From positions 1-56,352 of the forward strand of contig JAJYRM010000013.1 of assembly GCA_021794075.1 (NCBI GenBank): DNA of 56,352 nt, given 5' to 3'. The stretch's first letter is position 1. Each line of letters starts with the position of its first letter. This DNA is from Bacteroidota bacterium. Lineage in GTDB: Bacteria; Bacteroidota; Ignavibacteria; Kryptoniales; JAKASW01. This document shows, one piece after another, positions 24,851-34,186 of the stretch. The notes beneath the pieces are model-generated. The model saw only the letters and a program-made list of their open reading frames with translations, was not told the DNA's origin and made no database searches. Made by a program: the position numbers and the translations under genes.

Positions 24851-26385
24851 CTTGCCACCAAAATCTTTCCCCAAATGGGAGTGCCGCCGTTTATGACGAC
24901 GCTGTAAAAGTAAACTCCGTTATCGACCAGATTGCCCGTGTCATCCTTACCGTCCCACGGAACGTCTATCTCGCCGGTTGGCCGAGGCGCGTTCTGAAGG
25001 AGAGTCCTCACAACGTGCATCGAGAAATCAAATATTCTGATTGTTACCGTGCTGTTCGGGCTCTTGACGCTGAAGTGGACTCGTCCCACGTCGAGATTAG
25101 GTGAAAACGGATTCGGATAAAAATATGTCGTGTTCGAAGCGCCGACTGGCACGTATGTTCTCAGCACATTCCAGGCGCTTTGTATGAAGCCGGTTCCGGG
25201 ATCTATTCCGATCGCGTTGCCATCGCCCGACGCGAGCCAAACACTGTCTCCCGTCGCAGCCACGGCGTAGAAAGCCTTGGAGAGTATCGACTGTTGGTTC
25301 CTCTGGTCGTAAATGCTTGTTATGACGGTGTTCGATTTTCCAAAATCAGGAGTCCTGAAGAGTCCGTCATCTGAGGCTCCGTATACTATTTGCCCGTTGA
25401 AACTTATGCTGTGGAAAAAATGTCCCTGAAGTATGTTCTGCCAGGTCGCGCCTTCATCTGTCGTGTAGCTCAAGGCTGGGACTTCAGTCGGGTCGTTAGC
25501 GTTCACGGTAGCCCCCCATATATTGTGGACGCCGCCGTAATTCTGTGCCGCGAGCCAAACTACGAAGTCGCCAGAAATTCCCGGATCGTTTTGGTGGTTG
25601 AACTTGTGCCAGGAGTAACCATTGTCCGTAGTCTTGTCGATGCCGTCCGCAGTGCCTACATAAAGGGCGCTGTCTCCATCGCAATACAGTGAGAAGGCCT
25701 CGTGGTTATAATTTGTTTCCTGCGTGAATTTCCCGGCTATCGGCGATAGTTGAAAGTTATAAGTGCTGTCAGGGTTTTGAGTGATGTAATCGAGATAATC
25801 GGGAGGCATGACGACTCTGTGCCAGGTCTTGCCGAGATCGCCGCTCCTTCTAAGCCCACCGGCGAAGTTCGCTGCATAAAGGTACCCTCCGTAGAAAGCC
25901 AGTGCGTAGGAAATGTTGTTTACGTCGGTAGTGATCGGAAGGGCGCGAAGTATGTTTTTGCCGAAAGCTACCGTCGTGTCGGAATTTGTGTCCACATCCT
26001 GTGAATCGTGAGCCCATGTCGCGCCGTTGTCTGTCGACACATAGAGTCCTTGGCCGACGGGCAGCGAGTTCCCGTTCTGATTGAGGCTTGTCGATGCCGC
26101 CACCACGATCGTGTCGCCCTTGACAGCGAGAGCGTTTGTGCTGACGCCCGTCGGACCGCTCGTTCCCCAGTTGGTCTGGAAAGTCGCTCCGCCGTCTGTC
26201 GAGACATTAAGCCCTTTGTTTGTCGCGAGGTAAACCACGCCATTCTTTATCAGTATCTGGCTGACCGAATTGCTGGAGGGCATTGTCTGCGTTGGCGTGC
26301 CGCTCAGCTTGTATGTGGTGATCGCGGTTTGACCGAAGGCAGCGGCGCTAAGGAACAAAACTGAAATGGCAATCGGTAGTCTCAT
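24847..26385 (-). CDS. Secreted Asp-box propeller protein with FlgD-like Ig C-terminus
   Basis: 512 residues. A signal peptide (ending AAAFGQ) is followed by five or six Asp-box (BNR) motifs, for example STDGGATF, STDNGATW, SGDLGKTW, TTDNGYSW and TTDEGATW, which imply a sialidase/sortilin-type beta-propeller. The last 90 residues are a FlgD-like immunoglobulin domain opening with FYPNPFSP and containing DGKDDTGNLVDNGVYFYSV, ending GKILVAR. In the FCB group this C-terminal region commonly serves as a sorting or attachment signal. It is probably exported to the cell surface with help from the PorV-like neighbours. There is no sign of an enzymatic active site. Confidence 0.82.
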   Translation of the reverse strand: MRLPIAISVLFLSAAAFGQTAITTYKLSGTPTQTMPSSNSVSQILIKNGVVYLATNKGLNVSTDGGATFQTNWGTSGPTGVSTNALAVKGDTIVVAASTSLNQNGNSLPVGQGLYVSTDNGATWAHDSQDVDTNSDTTVAFGKNILRALPITTDVNNISYALAFYGGYLYAANFAGGLRRSGDLGKTWHRVVMPPDYLDYITQNPDSTYNFQLSPIAGKFTQETNYNHEAFSLYCDGDSALYVGTADGIDKTTDNGYSWHKFNHQNDPGISGDFVVWLAAQNYGGVHNIWGATVNANDPTEVPALSYTTDEGATWQNILQGHFFHSISFNGQIVYGASDDGLFRTPDFGKSNTVITSIYDQRNQQSILSKAFYAVAATGDSVWLASGDGNAIGIDPGTGFIQSAWNVLRTYVPVGASNTTYFYPNPFSPNLDVGRVHFSVKSPNSTVTIRIFDFSMHVVRTLLQNAPRPTGEIDVPWDGKDDTGNLVDNGVYFYSVVINGGTPIWGKILVAR

Positions 26386-27200
26386 TTGTATACCTCGATA
26401 TCATGTGAAACTGGTTGACTTACGGCGCCGCTTCTATCCTCTGCATAAAACTTGAAAACATACTTTCCTAAAGCCGGTGGTGTAGGCGCGTCAAGGGCCG
26501 GAAGTTGCACGATCAACGTGTAAATACCGTCATTGGCGACCGAGTCGCCATCGGCCGGATTGCCGCTCGCGCCGCCGTCATCGTACATATAGAACGGGTT
26601 ACCAGTGGAAGCCTTGCCGTCCGGCTTAAATGTATCGAAGTAAACATGCTTTATGTCATTCAACCCGTTGGGGTCGTTCGCGGTCGCGTATAGGTAGAAT
26701 AGGATTGCGTGAGTGCTGTCGATCTGTAAGGAATCTGGGGCGGAAACGCTGTCAATCACCGGTGGAAGGTTCTTCGAATTGTATAGCTTGAGAATGGTCG
26801 AAACGGAATTACCCGGCTCAGCTATCTGGTTATACGGAGTAAACGTATATGTAAGGTTGCCGACATAGACGCTTGGGGGAGCGACGGTAATCGTTCCGCT
26901 GACCGTGCTGTCCACTATGGTTTTGTACCGATCCGAGGCGATCGTGTTGCCTGAATCGTTCTGAACATTCACGGTTAGGTAGCTGAACCCCTGAGGGTAG
27001 TCGACATTCACGCGGAAGCTGTCGGTCAGTACGAGCTGTGACGAATCGTTGTTGATGTACGAAGCGATATCCACGCTGTCGCCCGAGAAGTATGTGAGCT
27101 GCGGATTGATAAACCTTGAATTGTCGATCACCGCGTTGCTTGCTTTCTGGCATGCGCTTACAATCAGGCTGAGAAAGATGATGATGAGGACTTTTTTCAA
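26382..27200 (-). CDS. Outer-membrane or periplasmic lipoprotein with Ig-like domains
   Basis: 272 residues with a lipoprotein signal peptide whose lipobox VSAC places the lipidated cysteine at residue 17. The mature part is beta-rich, with an N-terminal domain around residues 30-130 and a second one whose calcium-loop-like segment reads DDGGASGNPADGDS followed by NDGIYTL. That pattern recurs in surface proteins of this bacterial group. The TTG start has AGAGG upstream. It overlaps the Asp-box gene by 4 nt. It may be a cell-surface partner of that protein. No enzyme motif is visible. Confidence 0.75.
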   Translation of the reverse strand: MKKVLIIIFLSLIVSACQKASNAVIDNSRFINPQLTYFSGDSVDIASYINNDSSQLVLTDSFRVNVDYPQGFSYLTVNVQNDSGNTIASDRYKTIVDSTVSGTITVAPPSVYVGNLTYTFTPYNQIAEPGNSVSTILKLYNSKNLPPVIDSVSAPDSLQIDSTHAILFYLYATANDPNGLNDIKHVYFDTFKPDGKASTGNPFYMYDDGGASGNPADGDSVANDGIYTLIVQLPALDAPTPPALGKYVFKFYAEDRSGAVSQPVSHDIEVYK

Positions 27201-27209
27201 TTGCGCCTC

Positions 27210-28205
27210 TTATGAAATAGTGAAGGGAGTTGGTGAAAAGGAGACAACGAATATCAGTATCGTCAGCCACCCGATGATCATCCTTTTTTTATCAAGCGGA
27301 GTGGTATCCATGACCGGCGGGTGATCGAGCTTGACGACGAAGAAGAGAATGGCACACCAGAATAGCCAGCCCGTCCATCCGAAGTTGATATTCACCCCGA
27401 CCAGAGGAAGAAGGCCTAGAATACCTACGGCGAGGATGATGAAGAAGAAAACACGCGCGACCTTCTTGTGAGCTTTCCCGAACATCGCGTAAATCATGTG
27501 CCCGCCGTCGAGCTGTCCGATAGGGAGCAAGTTCATCGCGGTGACGAAGAGTCCGAACCATCCCGTGCAGAGTAGGGGGTAGTGATAAATCTCTGTCATT
27601 GGAGGGACGAACTCAGTATGCGGGTTTGTGAAGAGCACCTCGAGAAGCTTAAACAGGATCGTGTTTCCAAAAGCCAAGGGTATACCATCCACGATGCCGG
27701 ATGAATTGGTTGAAAAGTTATAATCCGGGTGAATCTGCAAGATGTATTCGCGTGAAGGCAAATGAGTGAAACCGATTATCAGGACGGCGACGCTGACGAT
27801 GAATCCGATAATCGGGCCGGAAACTCCTATGTCGAATATCGCTTTGCGGGATGGCACAGGTGTCTTTGTTCGGATGATAGCGCCAAGCGTTCCAAAGTTC
27901 AGCATGCCAGGGATGAAAGGGAAGGGGATGAAATAGGGTAACGTGGCGCGTACTTTATGTTTCAATGAATAGAAAAAATGTCCGAACTCATGCGAGCCAA
28001 GTATCGCGAGAAGGGATACGCTGTAAGTCAAACCGTAGGCGAAGTTCAGAAGGTTAAGAGGATCTTTTCCGATCCACTCGACTCCTGCGAGTGTGGTTGT
28101 GAAAAAAGTTATGAGGAAAAGGCCGGCGTGAAGAGGAAGCTTCAGTTCCCGCCATGAGATAGAAAACGTGTCCAAGTCTTCCAGTCTCTGCCAATATTCC
28201 GACAT
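27210..28205 (-). CDS. Site-2-type membrane metalloprotease (peptidase M50)
   Basis: 331 residues, several membrane segments, and the two zinc-binding signatures of M50 proteases: HEFGH at 72-76 and LDGGH near residue 233 (following MNLLPIGQ). No PDZ domain is present, so it resembles the short archaeal/cyanobacterial branch rather than RseP. These enzymes cleave substrates within the membrane. Target unknown; it lies between a lipoprotein and a glycosyltransferase, starting immediately at the upstream stop. Confidence 0.88.
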   Translation of the reverse strand: MSEYWQRLEDLDTFSISWRELKLPLHAGLFLITFFTTTLAGVEWIGKDPLNLLNFAYGLTYSVSLLAILGSHEFGHFFYSLKHKVRATLPYFIPFPFIPGMLNFGTLGAIIRTKTPVPSRKAIFDIGVSGPIIGFIVSVAVLIIGFTHLPSREYILQIHPDYNFSTNSSGIVDGIPLAFGNTILFKLLEVLFTNPHTEFVPPMTEIYHYPLLCTGWFGLFVTAMNLLPIGQLDGGHMIYAMFGKAHKKVARVFFFIILAVGILGLLPLVGVNINFGWTGWLFWCAILFFVVKLDHPPVMDTTPLDKKRMIIGWLTILIFVVSFSPTPFTIS

Positions 28206-29309
28206 TCAGTATTTTCGTCCCTTCCATGTGATTGCCTTCCCGAGGTATACCGAGAACGGCAGAAGCGCTACGTAAACCAGATAATAAATCTCAAAATAAA
28301 CTATGAATTTCAAGTGAACAATCTTTCCATAAAACCTCAAGGTCGGGAATACGAAGAGTGCGTCAAGAATGGTTTTCACAAGGAGGAAAAGGGGCAACGT
28401 AGCGGGCGAAAGAACAGCGCTGAGTATGATGCTCCAATTGAGGAGGAACCCGGGGGCGAGAGTGGCGATTCCGAAAAAGCCGGTCTCTTTTCCTCCGGTT
28501 GCCCATCGCTTCCTTTGCGCGAAGACTTGCTTCAGCGATGTCACCGGGAGCGTCTCGACCAGTGTTCGCCTGTCCATGGGATAACGGTAATCCCACCGCC
28601 CCGATTCAGCGATTGCTTTGAAGAGCGCGTAATCCTCTGTGACACTGAACCTGATCTTGCGATAGCCTCCCACATCCTGGTAGGCTTTCATTCTGAACGC
28701 CAGGTTGTTTCCAAGACACGCCAGAGGTTTCCTTAGTGTCGCTGCTCCGGCGCCGATGCTCAGGAGAAAATCCCAGTCGAGCGTCTGAATGCCTGATAGT
28801 ATGTCATCGGCTTTTGAGATCAGCGTCACCCCGCCGACGATACCGGTATTCTCCTCGAAATATTTCAGCATCCCGCTTATCCATGTTACCGGTACGGAGC
28901 AATCGGCATCAGTGAGGAAAATGAATTCTCCGTGTGCGCTGTCGATACCTTGGCTGAGAGCATTGGCTTTCCCTCGCATGTCGGTTCCATCTACCGCGTC
29001 AACGCGACGGACGAAATCGTAATTGTGCGAGTATCCGTTAATGACGGCGGGTGTGCTGTCGCCGGACTGGTCGTTAACTACTATTATTTCGAGGAGATCG
29101 ACCGGATAATCTACATTGACAAGAGATGCGAGGCAGGCCGGAAGATTTTCTTCTTCATCTTTTGCCGCAACAACCACGGATACTTTCGGAAGTGTCCTGA
29201 ACGGGTAAGGACCTTTTCGGGTTCGTCTCGCAAGGCGGGCGGCAAATGAGTAGAACGCGAGCTCTACCAAATAGAGAACTCCGAGGATTAGTAGAAGGAG
29301 AGTCAGCAT
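28206..29309 (-). CDS. Membrane-associated family 2 glycosyltransferase
   Basis: About 367 residues. One N-terminal membrane helix, a GT-A catalytic domain with VSVVVAAKDEEENLPACL, the metal-binding LTDADCS (DxD-like), an ED near residue 226, and the QRKRWATGG motif of processive and polyprenol-phosphate transferases. Several C-terminal membrane segments follow. It overlaps the DUF2723 gene by 1 nt (TGATG); a GTG three bases earlier is possible. It is a plausible maker of polyprenyl-phospho-sugar or a glycolipid for its neighbours; this is inference. Confidence 0.85.
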   Translation of the reverse strand: MLTLLLLILGVLYLVELAFYSFAARLARRTRKGPYPFRTLPKVSVVVAAKDEEENLPACLASLVNVDYPVDLLEIIVVNDQSGDSTPAVINGYSHNYDFVRRVDAVDGTDMRGKANALSQGIDSAHGEFIFLTDADCSVPVTWISGMLKYFEENTGIVGGVTLISKADDILSGIQTLDWDFLLSIGAGAATLRKPLACLGNNLAFRMKAYQDVGGYRKIRFSVTEDYALFKAIAESGRWDYRYPMDRRTLVETLPVTSLKQVFAQRKRWATGGKETGFFGIATLAPGFLLNWSIILSAVLSPATLPLFLLVKTILDALFVFPTLRFYGKIVHLKFIVYFEIYYLVYVALLPFSVYLGKAITWKGRKY

Positions 29310-31288
29310 CACTTTTTCCGAAGTTGCTCGATAATTTGTGCCTCGGCGGCCTGGACGGCCTGAAGAGAGGGATTTACCTCAAGAGCTTTCCTAAGCCACG
29401 CAAGCGTGCGATGCAGGTGTTTGAACGCATATTCATACTGGGCACGAACAATGAACATGCGCTCGTAGAAACCTAATATCTGCCGAGTATAGTCGTTGTG
29501 AATCTTCTGGGCCGCTCTAAAACCGTTGAGCCCCGCCTCACCGAATGGCACGTACGTAGTGTCTTTGGTTAATTCGTACAGCAATCCGTACGGTACTTTC
29601 TTGTACCCGTACAAATATTTGTCTTCAATCTCCGGCCCCACAAAAACTTGCCGCCTGTCCCGGATCGCTCCGGAAATTATCTCTCTTATATAATCGGAAT
29701 AAGTGTGCTGAATGCTGCTCGGGTCGTACGGCAGGCCGTTCTCGAAAAGCCGGAGGTTCTCCTGGTACGCGCTGTAAATGGGATCGTCTGCCGGGAAGAG
29801 GAAAGGATACCTTTCATGCACCTGGGCAGCGTACCATGAACGCCTGAGGAGCTCTTTATCGATAACAATTACGTCCGGACGAACTTTGTCGACATGCTGG
29901 TAGTACAATGAACCCGCGACCCAATCGTCCCACTGGAAGGAAAGGATCACGGAATTGTGAGGAACGCTCGTCAGTATGTCCCTCGTGTACATTTCTACCG
30001 CGAAGTCGTTGTGCCTGTCGACTTTCGAGAAATTCTCCGCGGCGGAAAAACCTGGGAAGATCAAAAGCGCCGCGAGAGCGACAGCCCTAAGGCGTTTTTG
30101 TGAGACAAAACGCCGGAGGACGAACCGGAATCCTATAGCACCGAGCAGGGCGAGCGAGATGTATGCAAGGAGGAAATAGCTTGAGATGTTGTGAATACTA
30201 TAGTTGGTCGCGTAAACTAGATCGCCCACGAGGAGAAGGAGGGTCCACCAGAACAACTTCCGTTGATAGATGAAGGATACGAACACTCCGGCGAGTATGA
30301 AGACCAAGGCAATCCTGTATTCAATGTACAGTGACGAGATGAAGACCCAGAATTGATGTTTGAATACCGCGAACGAACTGAACATCCAGGTATTAAATTG
30401 CTTTCCCGTAACCTGCCAGATGAACCTCTTGAAAGTATCCGGGTTCCCCCAGTTCATTAGCGGATTTTGTGACGCGCGAATGGGAAGATAGAGATAAAGA
30501 AACCCGGCGAGGAGTCCTCCGCATAAAGTGTAAAGTATTAGCCTTGGACTGAACTTCGTGTTCCTGTATTTGAGTACAGCGAGAAAAATGAGAGCTGGCA
30601 AAGTTAGGATCGTGGTCATGTGGTTGGTGAAGCCTAGGCCGAGGGCAAGCCCGGCGACAAACGCGCTTGACTTCTTTGGACTTGCGTAAAGGCCTAACCA
30701 GGTAAACATGATGAGTGAGAATAGGATAAGCTGTAGCGAGTATGACTCGACGCGAGTGCTTTCATCCCAGAACGTGAGAGAGAAGACAAGAGTGAAGGCC
30801 GCTATCAATGAGCTCCACCGGACAATGTCCTCGTTGTAGGAAGAGACGATGCGCGAGCTTTGCGATCCCTTAACGCTTCCGGACTTCTGCGCTTGCTTCG
30901 TTTCCCGCAAAGCGAAGACAGTTTGTGCCCTGAAGAAAGCGAGATACACGATGCCCGCGGCGATCGACGTACACAGCGCCGCGAACAGGTTGGCCCGCAT
31001 GGCGACTTCGGGAAGGATGGGGATATGGACGAAGAGATAGCCGAGCAAGGTGTAAAGTGGATAACCGGTGGGATGAGCTATTCCGAGTGTCCACAGGTCG
31101 GTTGTAAGTTCTCCTCCGTCTATATAGGGGATGCTTCTCGACATCGTTTGAATATAGATTAGGAAGGAAAAAGCAGCCACGATAGTTGAGATGAGAATGT
31201 CCTGCCGCGCGACCGCTATCGATGGACACCCGACGTTTTCTTTCCCAGGCGCGCGGGAATCCGACGCCCTCTTCCTTGATCCCTTCAA
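29309..31288 (-). CDS. DUF2723 membrane protein, putative protein O-glycosyltransferase
   Basis: 659 residues. The first half is a bundle of about ten membrane segments starting with ILISTIVAAFSFLIYIQTMSR and the DUF2723 signature DGGELTTDLWTLGIAHPTGYPLYTLLG. The soluble second half (from about residue 430) resembles the periplasmic part of GT-C transferases and ends in a tetratricopeptide-like helical stretch. DUF2723 is shared with the animal O-mannosyltransferase TMEM260. A role in glycosylating exported proteins is therefore likely but unproven. The TTG start has GGAGG nearby. Confidence 0.82.
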   Translation of the reverse strand: MKGSRKRASDSRAPGKENVGCPSIAVARQDILISTIVAAFSFLIYIQTMSRSIPYIDGGELTTDLWTLGIAHPTGYPLYTLLGYLFVHIPILPEVAMRANLFAALCTSIAAGIVYLAFFRAQTVFALRETKQAQKSGSVKGSQSSRIVSSYNEDIVRWSSLIAAFTLVFSLTFWDESTRVESYSLQLILFSLIMFTWLGLYASPKKSSAFVAGLALGLGFTNHMTTILTLPALIFLAVLKYRNTKFSPRLILYTLCGGLLAGFLYLYLPIRASQNPLMNWGNPDTFKRFIWQVTGKQFNTWMFSSFAVFKHQFWVFISSLYIEYRIALVFILAGVFVSFIYQRKLFWWTLLLLVGDLVYATNYSIHNISSYFLLAYISLALLGAIGFRFVLRRFVSQKRLRAVALAALLIFPGFSAAENFSKVDRHNDFAVEMYTRDILTSVPHNSVILSFQWDDWVAGSLYYQHVDKVRPDVIVIDKELLRRSWYAAQVHERYPFLFPADDPIYSAYQENLRLFENGLPYDPSSIQHTYSDYIREIISGAIRDRRQVFVGPEIEDKYLYGYKKVPYGLLYELTKDTTYVPFGEAGLNGFRAAQKIHNDYTRQILGFYERMFIVRAQYEYAFKHLHRTLAWLRKALEVNPSLQAVQAAEAQIIEQLRKK

Positions 31289-31300
31289 CAGCCCTCCCCG

Positions 31301-34186
31301 TTAATCCGCCGCTTCCGCAAGTTCTGCGATGACCTTCTTGAAGAGCGAGCTCATCCTTCGCATTCTCGATTTCAAACTGTCGAGGAACTCATCCGAATTC
31401 TTGAAATCAAGGTGGGCCGCTAGGGAAGCGAGCTCATGCTCGTCGTGAGGGATCTTGTGGTTCGTCTTTGACAACGAGGCATAATTCGAGAACTCTATCA
31501 TCCTGTAAAATTCGAAGCTCTCTTTCGCCTCCTGTGCCGACTCCTCGGGCAACGCCCCGATTCGTGCTAGCTTTTCGAGAAGGTCGGTGACCGTTCCGGG
31601 AAGGAAGGCGCGCATCTTGTCAAGATGGGCGAGCACAAGCGTCTGTACCAAGAACTCAACCGCAAACATCCCGCCGTCGCCTGACTTGACGTCGGTCTCG
31701 TGGAAATAGCTTTTGCTCTGGATCACCTTGCCGTATATCGAGGAAATTTCTTCGATGGCCGGTCGAGTAAGACGAAAAGTTCCGAGCGTTCGGGAAATGG
31801 CCTCGGTGATTCTGTCGGAAGGGATGATGCTCCTGAATCTTGTCATCGCCATGACTTCCCAGACCGACATACGCTTCTCAAGGTAGACCTCATATTCAGA
31901 TTCGGTCATGAGAAGCGGGGCGCTCTTTCCCTCGGGACGCAGCTTCAGGTCAACAGTGAATATCGGCTTTTCGTTCGTGTCCAGGAGTCTCTTTTGAATT
32001 TCCGGTATCTTTTTTTCGAAAGAGGGCTTGTTCTTTTTCAGCTTATCGGGAAGAATGAACACTACATCAAGATCGGACATGAAAGACATCTCTCCTGAGC
32101 CGAACTTCCCGCCAGCTATGACGACCGGCCTGTTCTTCGGGAAGATTTTCTCAATCGAGTCAAGGAGAAATGTTTCCGCTACGGCCGTCCATTTGACCTG
32201 ACCCTGCGACAGCGTCAAATCCTCGAGCAGATAAAGCATGCCGAGCTTTATTTCATTGAACTGGCGCACAAGCGAAAGGGACAATGTCGTCGGATAATAA
32301 GTCGCCACATCGAGGAGCCTCTCGGGTGAAATGAGAAGATCGAGCAGGAGCGGCTCGACGGTCAGATATTCGACAAACCTTGTGGCTTTCGAGCAGAGCG
32401 TCAGTATGAGGCGCCTGAATGTTTCATCCTCAAGCGATTTGTAAAAAACCTCCAGACTCTTCACAGCTGTAACCACGCGAGAGAGGTTCTTGAGCGTCAG
32501 GTCTTGATCAACTGTCAGCTTGATGTCTTCGAATAAGGAGGGGGCAACTTCACGGAACGCTTTCGTGACGCCGGATGGGAACTCGATGTCCCCGGTTCTC
32601 GTGACGCCCCGAGATAGGAATTGAACATTTCTGTAGCTCTCATCGATTCTCTCGAAACCGTAATTCTCGAGCACCTTGCGCGTCCTGTCTTCGTTCACGG
32701 AACCTTCCAGCAGCTGTTCGATCTCGCTTCGTTCGATGGGTTGCTCGATCCTGAAGATGTTATTGAAAAGGTCCGACACGCTGTCGAAGTAGCCGAAGAG
32801 CTCGTTCCTGAACCTTCGTTCGTTTTTGTACCCGCAGCGCTTCGATAGGTTTCTGAATTCGACGGCCTCGGAAGGAAGCGTGTGCGTTTGAAGGTTGCTG
32901 AAAAGCTGGAGACGATGTTCAACGAGTCTGTAGAATCTGTAGGCGTTTGAAAGAAGAGCCGCCTCCTGCTTATTGAGGATCTTATTTTTGCCGAGTAGTT
33001 TGATAGCGCTGAGCGTGTTGCCGGTCTGAACTTCAGGTACCGGGCCGCCGTTCAGGAGCTGCAAGGCTTGGATGATGAACTCTATATCCCGTATTCCGCC
33101 GCGCCGCAGCTTTATGTTGAACTCGTTCGGATTCGCGGTCTCGATTCGTATCTTCATCCTCGGGATTTCATCGATCGGGTTTTCGAGCCACGTTCTCGGG
33201 TAGATGAAAGGGCGGAGGTGATTTAGGAATGTGTGGCTCAGCGAGTCGTCTCCGGCAACGTGACGCGCCTTTATAAGCATCTGCCTTTCCCAGAGCTCAC
33301 CCCTTGACTCGTAGTAAGCTATCATTCCCTCGAGGCTCTGCGCCGCCGCGCTCGATGAGCCGTCGGGCCGCAGCCTGAGGTCGATCCTGTAAAGGTGTCC
33401 CTCCGGCGACTCACCGGTCAAATGCTTCATCAGCTCGGTGACGAACAGGTTGGCTTCCTGCGACGCTTCCACATCTCCCTGGCCTTTCCCCTTGGCATAA
33501 AGGAATATAAGGTCGATGTCGGAACTGTAATTCAACTCGTTGCCGCCGAACTTGCCAAGTGCAATGCAGCTGATGGAAGAGGCGATGGCGCCGCGCTTGG
33601 TCTTCACTTCCTTCGAGGCGATCTCGAAGGAAATCCTGAGCATGCACTCCGCGAGGCGCGAAATCTGCAGCGTCGTATCTTCAAGCTTATCCCTCCCGCA
33701 GATGTCGCGGGCGCCTATTCTCAATATTTCCCTTTTATAAATCCTGCGGATGTAATCGTTCTTGTGCGAGGCTTCTTTGTAAATGCCAACCTGGTTGTAG
33801 AGTTCGCCGTAGAGAGACTCTGGCGCAAGTTGAGTCTGGATTCCGGAAGGGGAGAAGAGAAAGCGAAAATATGACGGATGCCTGACGAGTATGTCCGCGA
33901 GATACTGACTTGTGGAAATAATCTTCAGGAAGTCGTTAAAGAGCTTTTGATCCCGCGACAAATCGGAAAGGGCGGACGCGGAGTTCGGCGTCACGTCGAG
34001 GAATCGCTCGAAATTGTTCAGCGTCATGAACTGGTCCGGAAGAGCGGCGGTTGCCTGTTCGAGCCTGTCTGTGAACTCGGCCGGATTGAGATCAGCGCCG
34101 GAGTGGATGATCAGCTCGAAAATCTTCTTGAGAAGGCCTGCGATGCCTTCTTTAGTGGCGGAGTCCACTCTTCCTTCCGGATGCAT
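31301..34186 (-). CDS. glnE: Bifunctional glutamine synthetase adenylyltransferase / adenylyl-removase
   Basis: About 961 residues, the usual length. Both nucleotidyltransferase cores are intact: GKFGGNELNYSSDIDLIFLY near residues 210-230 (deadenylating half) and GGKFGSGEMSFMSDLDVVF near 690-710 (adenylylating half). It controls glutamine synthetase by AMP attachment in response to nitrogen status. The frame is open to 34237. I use ATG 34186; a GTG at 34162 with GGAAGGA directly upstream is a strong alternative. It overlaps the M20 gene and sits at the head of a surface-protein operon, an unusual location. Confidence 0.93.
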   Translation of the reverse strand: MHPEGRVDSATKEGIAGLLKKIFELIIHSGADLNPAEFTDRLEQATAALPDQFMTLNNFERFLDVTPNSASALSDLSRDQKLFNDFLKIISTSQYLADILVRHPSYFRFLFSPSGIQTQLAPESLYGELYNQVGIYKEASHKNDYIRRIYKREILRIGARDICGRDKLEDTTLQISRLAECMLRISFEIASKEVKTKRGAIASSISCIALGKFGGNELNYSSDIDLIFLYAKGKGQGDVEASQEANLFVTELMKHLTGESPEGHLYRIDLRLRPDGSSSAAAQSLEGMIAYYESRGELWERQMLIKARHVAGDDSLSHTFLNHLRPFIYPRTWLENPIDEIPRMKIRIETANPNEFNIKLRRGGIRDIEFIIQALQLLNGGPVPEVQTGNTLSAIKLLGKNKILNKQEAALLSNAYRFYRLVEHRLQLFSNLQTHTLPSEAVEFRNLSKRCGYKNERRFRNELFGYFDSVSDLFNNIFRIEQPIERSEIEQLLEGSVNEDRTRKVLENYGFERIDESYRNVQFLSRGVTRTGDIEFPSGVTKAFREVAPSLFEDIKLTVDQDLTLKNLSRVVTAVKSLEVFYKSLEDETFRRLILTLCSKATRFVEYLTVEPLLLDLLISPERLLDVATYYPTTLSLSLVRQFNEIKLGMLYLLEDLTLSQGQVKWTAVAETFLLDSIEKIFPKNRPVVIAGGKFGSGEMSFMSDLDVVFILPDKLKKNKPSFEKKIPEIQKRLLDTNEKPIFTVDLKLRPEGKSAPLLMTESEYEVYLEKRMSVWEVMAMTRFRSIIPSDRITEAISRTLGTFRLTRPAIEEISSIYGKVIQSKSYFHETDVKSGDGGMFAVEFLVQTLVLAHLDKMRAFLPGTVTDLLEKLARIGALPEESAQEAKESFEFYRMIEFSNYASLSKTNHKIPHDEHELASLAAHLDFKNSDEFLDSLKSRMRRMSSLFKKVIAELAEAAD

